From: Monodelphis domestica
Taxonomy: Eukaryota > Chordata > Mammalia > Didelphimorphia > Didelphidae
Reading direction: 5' to 3'
Assembly (NCBI RefSeq): GCF_027887165.1
Contig: NC_077227.1
Coordinates: forward strand, 349,539,207 to 349,603,206
Length of the DNA stretch: 64,000 nucleotides
Under the pieces are notes generated by a model. That model searched no databases. It saw only the letters and a list, made by a program, of their open reading frames with translations, and had not been told where the DNA came from. Below, in pieces: positions 52,601 to 61,600 of this stretch (position 1 is its first letter; every line of letters starts with the position of its first letter). The translations under genes and the position numbers were made by a program.

Positions 52601-55600
52601 GAAATTTTTTTCATAGTAAGACACCAAGAAAAATAATGTAATAGAACTTACAGTTCTCAAGATGAGTGTAAAAAAGACCACAAAGGAGATAATTTGTAGC
52701 ATAATCATCAGGGTCTGTTGTAGAGTAAGAAGGAGAGAAATCCTACAAAAAATGATTGAATGAAAAAGCACATATTAATGTCTTACTATGTGCCAAGCAT
52801 TGTGCTAAGTGCTCAGAATACAAATACAAAAGCAAAACTAGTTCCTGCCTTCGAAGTGCTTATATTCTAATAGAAGAAATAATAGCTAGCGCTTCCATAA
52901 CTGCTCTTTAAGATTTACAAAACAATTTACATACATTATCTTAGCTGATCCTCACAACTACCTTTTGGAGTCCAGGGTTCTATAACTTGTACACATAAGT
53001 AACAGGTACGAGATTTGTTTTAAGGTGCAGTCTTTCAACTTGAATTCCATCAGTACTTCTACTATACCTTGCTAAGTATTGGAATTAACTTAGTTTTTGT
53101 TGCCTGCTTCTCTTGTGTTGATTAAACCCAAAATGTGTGACTCATGGCCTAAAAGACTTATCTTGGACAAAGAACCAGCTTAGAAGTGACATCAGTCTGA
53201 GTTAAACTATTGTATAGTATAATAATGTACAATGTACTTTATAATTGCTATATATCATATTGGTATTATTATGTTTAATTTATCAATTAAATTTTATTAT
53301 ATGTAAAAAAATAAAGCAAATGAAAAGGTGACTAAACATGGTTTAATCACCTCTCTGAGAATTTTGCTACAAAATTTTCCTTTTAATTCTCAGTTCTTAA
53401 TGCTATGATGTTTGTTTGTTTTTAGGAAAAGCCAGCCAAAATCAAATTGGAATTGGGTTCAGGTGTTTCTTCCAAAGTCCCTGTCACTAAAAGAAGTCAG
53501 CCACCAGTCACCCAGGATCATCAGGTGACTGTGAAGGAAAACTCCTCCAAAGTGACCCTGGAAAACTCAGAAGCTGTGAGCCAACTCCTGAGTGTGGTAC
53601 CTGTGGGTGAATCCGTCCAGGAAGGAGAATGGGAGGAGATCATCATTTCAGAGGCTCACATCCTCACTAACCCAGGGACGCCAGCTGAGAGTGGGAATAC
53701 AGCAGTAGTGACATTGTCAAGCAAACGTAGCATGGACCATGAGGCCACCTCTGGGTCAGATGAAAGAGAGAACTCTCAGCCCCAGGTATCACTACTGACC
53801 GAGGGAACCAGGACCTCTAGCCTTCCATCATCCACAGCAAAAAAACTCTCAGGGTAAGTTGCTTTGTGTCTGCTAGGGCTATAAATAGGTCATTTTGACA
53901 TAGAAAAGAATATCAATTTCCAGAGCCTTTGCCACTGGAATGAATCCTCTTGACAGGTCCAGCTGAGATGTATAACTGTTATCAGAGCACTAGCCTTAGT
54001 TAAGTATAAAAGGATATTAAGTATATTAAGTATAAAAAGACTGTCTCCAGAAGGCTGTTTGTTGTTGTTGGGGACAGAGTTGGCCACAACCCATGAAATC
54101 ATCTATTCTTATATAGAGGAGATACCATTAGATGAATTAGTGTATCTTTTGAATTATTGTAGCGAGTGCATATTTAAAGGTAAATACTCCGAAAAGCTGA
54201 AAATACCTTCATGTGTATTCTCTTTGATGTCTTCCTAACATTCCCAGGAGATGAGGATAGGGTTCAGTCCTCATTTAACAAATGAGGCCTTGAAAGAGCT
54301 AACAAGTATTTAAATACCTACTATATATATATATACAGATCACTAGGATGTGAAGACAAAAAATAAAAAGTTTCTGCATTACTTTGCCTATGGTTACCCA
54401 GTAAGTGATAGGTGAAGGGTAAGGATACAGCTAAGCTTTCCAAACTTCAAGTCTTTTACTTGTTCCACTGTTTGGTTGATCCCAGTGCCCTATATGTGCC
54501 TAAGATTTCCAGTAAGTTTTCCTTCAGACCCTGGGTATCAGCCCTCTCTTCACGTTGCTTTTAATGAGAAAAGATTGGCCCTTTGTTCTGAGTGTTCATT
54601 CTTCTCTGATTATAAAATTTCTTCTTGTTCCTAACCTATCCATATGAAGAATGATGTAGATATTTGCACTCCCCTTCCACTTCCTTTATTCAGGTTACGT
54701 GTCTCTTCTCGTACAAATAAATCTTACTAGTCCCACTACTGAAGTACCATCAGCCTGAGTAATACTGATCAACTCATTAGGCTGTTTAGTGAATTACAAA
54801 TTTCCAGGATTAGGTCTTTGAATGGGAGAAGAGGCCTTAGTAGGTGCCTTCAGTGTGGTTCCTTAAGATGTGGTTGCAGTTTGTTGATTTTTGGCAGACT
54901 TGATTTCTTATCTAAATCCCTTTGCTTCAGAGAAGCTTTGTTCTAAGGAAATAATTTGTTGAGTAATTATAGTACTGTTTTCTCCAGAGCAGAAATCTAG
55001 TAGTTATTAGCTTTGCTTTAGGTTTCCTTCCTACAGTTATCTCCAAGTACCCAATGATTTCAGACCAAATTGAAAATTGCCTTTCTAATCTTACAGAGTT
55101 GATTTGCCCGCTGTTGGCCACAGAACTCAAGAGCTAAAGAGCAGAGTTCGGGGAAAACCTTCTTTATTGGCTGCAGCAAGACCCATGCGAGCAATTCTTC
55201 CTGCTCCAGCAAATGTGGGGAGAGAGAACAACACTGAACTGCCAAGGATCAAAGAGTACTTTTCTTTAAATGGTAAGGGCCCAGAGTCTTCTTGAGCAGA
55301 TAGTTGGGTTTGTTAAGTCCTATAGGTAGTGAGGTTGATGGGTATGGGGGGGGGGGGGTGATTTAATTATAATTACTTAGGCAAGGCAGTAGGGGAATGT
55401 ATCACAAATGCTTCTCATTCACCATATCCATCCCCTTTTCCATAGATAAGCCTTCCTTAGTGCGGACTTCTGGCTTGAAGCCAAGTACAATGAAGCAGCT
55501 GGGCCACTCTGTCCAGCTCTCTGGCATCAGTGAGCAAAAAGTGAGTCAAATTCCTTAAAAGTAAAATCTTTCATTGCCTTCACCTGCTCAGATTTAGCAG

Positions 55601-58600
55601 ATGTTTCTGATCCATATGTTTAAACCAAAAAGTGAAGAAATTGCACATTCTGTAAAAGTGTGGCCATTCCTGGATTTGGGATGAGATTTTTTTTTTTTTT
55701 GGTGGGATGAGTGAATTCTGATTTTAGTAGTCCATATTTTATCACAATTCATAATGAAGATTTTCTTATTGAATCCATTAGAAATTGTTGGCTAGGCAAC
55801 ATGACAGTAAAGGAAAATAATAAATGTAGGGGATGTGACAAAATTGGGACACTAATGAATTGCTGGGAGGAGTTGTGAATTGATCCAGCCATTCTGGAAG
55901 GCAATTTGGAATTATGTCTAAAGGGCTTTAAAAGAATGCCTGCCCTTTGATCTAGCAATACCTCTACTAGGTTTATACCCCAAAGAGATTAAAAGAAAAT
56001 GTTTGTTAAAAAATATTTCTAGCTGTGCTCTTTGTAATGGCAAAAAATTGGAAAATGAGGGGGTGTTCCTTGATTAGGGAATGGCTAAATAAATTGTGGT
56101 ATGGAATACCACAAATAGTGATGGAATACTATTGTGCTATAAGGAATAATGAACTGCTTGATTTCTATAAAAACTAGAAAGTTCTCTGATGCAGAGTGAA
56201 ATGAGCAGAACCAGAAGAACATTGTACACAGTGACTGAAACATTATGGGGTGATCAAATGCAATTGCTACTAATAGCAATGCAGTGATCCAGGGCAATCC
56301 CAAGGAACTTTTAAGAAAGAATGCTATCCACATCAAGAGAAGGAACTGTGGGAGTAGAAATGCAGAAGAAAAACATATGATTTATCATTTGTTTTATTTA
56401 TTTATTTAACAACTGTTTATGTGGGTATAGGATTTGGGATTTTGGTTTTAAAAGATTACTCTTAAATGAGTAATATGGAAATAGGTATTGAGTGATAATA
56501 CATGTATAACCCAGTTGAATTGCTTGTCAGCTCCAGGAGCGGGGAGGACAGAGGAGAGGGAGATAACATGAATCATGTAACCATGGGAAAACACTTAAAA
56601 ATAAATAAATAAAAATTAAAAAAAGAAAAATTGTCAGCTAGGGATGCTTTCAGAACTTATGACCATAGTAAGACACTACATGCTGTCTGAAGGTATTAAA
56701 TAAATTTGTTAACCTGCTAAATGAAAAATGAAATTATTGAAACCGGTTTTATCTGTTCTGATCCACAGCTACAAAACAGTTCTAATAGGACATCTCAGGT
56801 GAAAGTTGTAGAGGTCAAACCTAATATATTCCCTTCCTATAAATACAGCTGTACTGTCACACTGGTGAGTATCACTTTCTGGGTGAGGTTCAACAGAGGC
56901 TAGTTCATGGGGAAAAGAGTTGATTATTGTTATTAGAAACCTAGGGATTCATATGACTTATCTGAATTCCTTCAGGAAAGTCTTTGGTTTTAAATGTCGT
57001 TGACCTAGAGGCAATGTATAAACATTCTGCTGAATTTCCTGACTCAGATCTAAGTTGGTAAGATGCAAACTAGTTGAATTCTTTGGCTTTACTGGGAGTA
57101 GTCAGTTGTGGCCTATCGCTCCAACTGCATCATTGAATAATCCTTGGTTCTCTAAGGTCACCGTTTCTCTTAAATGTCTCCAAAGTATTAACTTAACCAA
57201 ATACCTCCCTTGTAATAATGATTTTGGGCAGAATGACTGATATTTGACTTGATTGTTATTCAGCCAGTTCTGATAGTGTTAGGCTATTTGGATTCTTTGT
57301 CTGTACCTCTGGAAAGTAAAGACATTTCAGAAATGAATTAAGATTTAGTTCTGTAAGGAGAGAACTCTAAGGAGTTCCTGGTCAGTAATTTTACTCAGGT
57401 TATCTTTTTCAACTGACTTGGTTAATCATCCAACTTATTAAAAACTGTCACACTGAATGTAAAACAAGTACAAATGAAGAAGGGAGTGACCTTATGGAAT
57501 GTTTTAGAATTCAAGTACTGTCCTACTTCCAACTGCTGTAAAGGTGAAAATTAATGGTTGGACAATAATTTTATGAAATTATGTGGTTGCCAATATTTAT
57601 TATATCTTGAGTCAGAAATTTATTTATAAGTATTTATAGAGAGGAAACAATAAAGAGAAATGTGAGGGGGATAGAGAAGTTATCTATCCTTTCAACCTAA
57701 ATGTTTACTCCGGGTCTGCTTAATCCAGGCAGAGATTAATTAGCTCTCAACTAGGAAAGCTGGTGGTGAGCAACCACTTAGCCTCCTCCAAGATGGAAGC
57801 TAGTCTCTTAGGAAACTAAGAAAGTAGTCAGCTTTTCCCAATGAAGTAGTCCAGGAGTCAGAGTCTAAGTTGAAGCTGAGCTCCAAGCCCACGATCCAAG
57901 CTGCAGTCTCCAGCAAAACTCCCTCCCCAACTCTCCCCAGTTAGAAGACAGTCTCTTCAGACTATCTTCTCAAAGATCATGTCTCTAAGGGAGTTCCAGC
58001 TTGCTTTTATGGTGACTTCTTGTCTCCTCCCTTCTTCACGGGGGCCAGTCATAGTTTCCAAATTGTCTAGGACTGCCCAGGAGGCGGTGTCTGTGGAATC
58101 AACTTCTCACTTTCTGAAGGTCAATTTCTCACCAAAAAGGTTAACAGTTTTCTGATTAAACAGTTTCTGAGAGTATGAACTCTTAAAAGAATTCTCAAGT
58201 TTCTGCCTGAGTTAAAAAAAAAGAGTGGAGCTCTCCAGGTATCTAGCTGGCTTCTCATCTAGCACTAAGTAGGGTGTTCAATATTTTATTGATTCATTTT
58301 GAAAGGTAGACAAAGGAGAGTTAATCCTATCTTTAGTCTAGTGAGGTACTAAGTAGAGGTATTTAAGTTAACGTTAACCAAAGTGACTAGGCAAAGAGAA
58401 TAAAGAATTCCCTTTTCATAAGTGTAAACTCAGAATAGACAAAGAAATCAAAGAATTCCCTTTCACACTGCCCATGGGCTCACAGGAGGTCATTCTGTGG
58501 CCTTTTTTTTTTTTGGTTGTAATTATTTCCCTATGGTAGTGTCTGCCCAGTAGATTTATCATAGAATTCTTGAGTGCCAGAGGGATATAAAAGACAGTAT

Positions 58601-61600
58601 GTTAGATTACATTACATCTAGACCAAACTTTTTCATAGACCCTGTTGGCATTCTGATGGAACCAATGGCCTCCTCAAAATAATGTGTTTTTTGTTTTTAA
58701 TTTTTTTAATTTTTAAAAATTTTTATTTAAAACCCTTACCTTCCATCTTGGCATCATTACTGTGTATTGGTTCCAAAGCAGAAGAGTGGTAAGGGCTAGG
58801 CAGTGGGGGTTAAGTGATTTGCCCTGGGTCAGTCATGAAGCTAGGAAGTATCTCAGGTCTAGATTTGGACCTAGGACCTTCAGTCTCTAGGTCTGGCTCT
58901 TAATCCATTGAGCTACCCTAGCTGCCCCCTAGAGTAATGTTTTTAAATGTATACAATAAAATGAATAAGATTATGAAGGGACCCAGTTGTATTGAAATAC
59001 AGCCTCAAAATATTTTGAAAAAATAAGTGTTGTGGGCCTCAGGTTAAAACTCTTGATCTAGACCAACTTCATTTTATAGATTGGTGTACTAAGATGTGCC
59101 CAAGGTCATACGGCAAGTTGGTAGCAAAGTCAGACTGGGTTGTTGGATTAAAGTTGAAGGAAGGCTTATGTGACTGAGCCTCTTGGGAATGAGAGACTAA
59201 ATTAGATTATTTTACTTGTCCTTTCCTTGACTTGCTAATATCAATCATTCTGGTGCACAGGCCTGCAAAGTTTGAATGTTATTTTTTCCTCAGGACCTAG
59301 GCCTGGCAACATCAAGAGGCCGGGGAAAGTGTAAAAATCCCTCCTGTAGCTATGTCTACACCAACAGGCATAAGCCACGAATTTGTCCCAGCTGTGGCTA
59401 CAACCTTGCCAAAGACCGAACTGAGAAAACGCCCAAGTCTGTTGTGAGTCTTTTTTTCGTCTCACTTTCTTTGGATTTACATATTGATCTTGGATCAAGA
59501 TTTATTTACAGAAGGTCATAGTTGTATCAAACTTAATAGTTTCTGCTAGATCACTATAAATGTCTTTTGGTAGGAGTGCAAAGCTATAAGGTTGAAGTGC
59601 AATTCATGCTTTGGCCAGTTAACAATCCCTAATTGCTATGTAGTGTCCTCAATAAATCAAAGCAGTGAGTGGTAGACTAAGCTATGCTTCTAGGACTTTT
59701 AGAGGAGCAAAAGATTGTTTTTTGTGTTTTCTGAGAGGTAATGTTGAAAATATTGCTATATATTTTTTTGAGTTCTGATACTGGAGGCCTGGTGATACCA
59801 AATTCTTTTGAATTAAAACATCCTTTATTCCATTTGGATTTCACTTTCTCACTGGTTTTATTATATATGATTATATATCATTTTATTTACTATGTGGAAA
59901 TTCTTCAAAATGTTTGAAAAGTTACTGTACTGCATTTTGGCTTATTGAAAAACACCATACCTGTATCACCAGCTTTGAGCATGGCAAGTTCTCACACTGT
60001 CACAGGGGGTTGGGCCATTCATTCTTCAAACATTTATTTTTTATTTCTTAAAAACCCTTACCTTCTGTCTTAGACTGTGTATTGGTTCAAGGAAGAAGAG
60101 CAGTAAGGGCTAGGCAGTGAGGGATTAAATAAGTGACTTGCCCAGAGTCACACATCTAGGAAATGTCTGAGGTCAAATTGGAACCCAGGACCTCCCATCT
60201 CTAGGCCTGATTCTCAATCTACAGCTGCCTTCTCATCAAGCATTTATTAATTACTGGCTATGAGCAGAGTACTGTTCTAGGACTGAGGACACAAAATTTC
60301 AGAACTTTTACAGTCTTGGAGGAGTAAATAAGATGCAAGTATTGATAACTATAATATACTACTATAGTATCATATATGTGGTGCAAAACAAAATGCCAGG
60401 TGTGAGGTCTGGGGTGGGGAGTTGGATGGCATTCTAAGCAAAGGGAAAATTGAGATGAGAAAACAGGGGTTGTTCAGGAACTAGAAAAGAGTCTAATTTA
60501 TCTGGAGAAGTGAACATGTACAGTGTGAAAATATGAAATAAAGTTGGGAAAGAATCCAGGACCCTGATTGCAGGAGGATTTGATTGACAAGCAAAAGGAG
60601 TTTGATTTTTATTCAGAAGGCAGGATTTTGGTGTCCCACTTAGACTCAAAAATGGGAAATTCTGTTTCTGAACTGCTGGTTCTTAGAGTTGGCATACTTA
60701 TTACTGGCCAAAACGAGGTTGGAGTGAGTAGAGTTTAGGACCCTTTGCTGGCCAAGAAGGTCAAATGGAGGAATTCAAATGGGGGTTCTAGAATTTGGAA
60801 TTAGAAAAGAACTTGGAGATCTTTTAATCCAATCCCTTCATTTTGAAAATAAAATTGTGGCTCAGAGAAAACAAGTCACTTAATTCATAAATAATAGACC
60901 ACTTTTTGAACACAGTTCTCTGACTACAAACTTTATTTTTTTAAAGACAGTAACTGGTCAGTGTTCCTACTATTTATGATAAAAAGGACATTTTAAAGCC
61001 TTCTTTCATACCTCTCAGAAGACCTTTCTCTTTTCACTTAAGTATTGTTGGCTGCCTTTCTCCTTGAGTAAACAGGTTATAGCACAGAAATTGATCCTTG
61101 CCCTTAGGGAGATGTTGTTTTTTCTAAAATCAAGTGGAAATTTTAGGAGGCATCCATTTTGTTTAGTTTTAGGGCCCAACATCTAGATAATTGCAGTACT
61201 TGGCATAGTTAGATTGCAGCATATAGGACTGCTTCAATTGTTCCCCATTGTCCCTAGGATTAACTCACTCCTCAACTCCATATCTTATGACTTTGGAGAG
61301 ATAAAAAGTAGAACCTCCTTATAAAAGTCATAGAGATTTGTGTTCTCTGTCCTTGGGAACTTCCTAGGAAACACTCATATCCAGTAAGTTTATTGTTACT
61401 TGCTGTGGAGATCAAATAGTTGTTTTTTAACACTTGGAGTCTTGTAAAATGTAAATTTTTTTAAGCCCTTACCTTCTGTCTTAGTATCAATTCTAAGACA
61501 AAAGAGTGGCAAGAGCTAGGCAGTTGGAGTTAAGTGAATTGCCCAGGAAAGTGTCTGAGGCCAGATTTGAATCTATGTCCACTTGACTTCAGGCCTGGCA

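Larger units (their letters stand above)
39218..53425 (+). other. HMGXB3: HMGXB3 14-kb intron between exons 6 and 7
   Basis: The largest intron seen. It is built of nested retroelements (MON1 SINEs, antisense L1 with 5' end, RTE-like LINE, older L1, LTRs, MAR1-like repeats), listed separately. Nothing suggests a second gene. About 39240-40770 and 52150-52750 are mostly unassigned. Confidence 0.6.
56865..59293 (+). other. HMGXB3: HMGXB3 intron between exons 10 and 11
   Basis: Contains a probable LTR (57608-58280) and a MON1 SINE (58713-58929). The remainder is AT-rich and unassigned. Confidence 0.5.
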
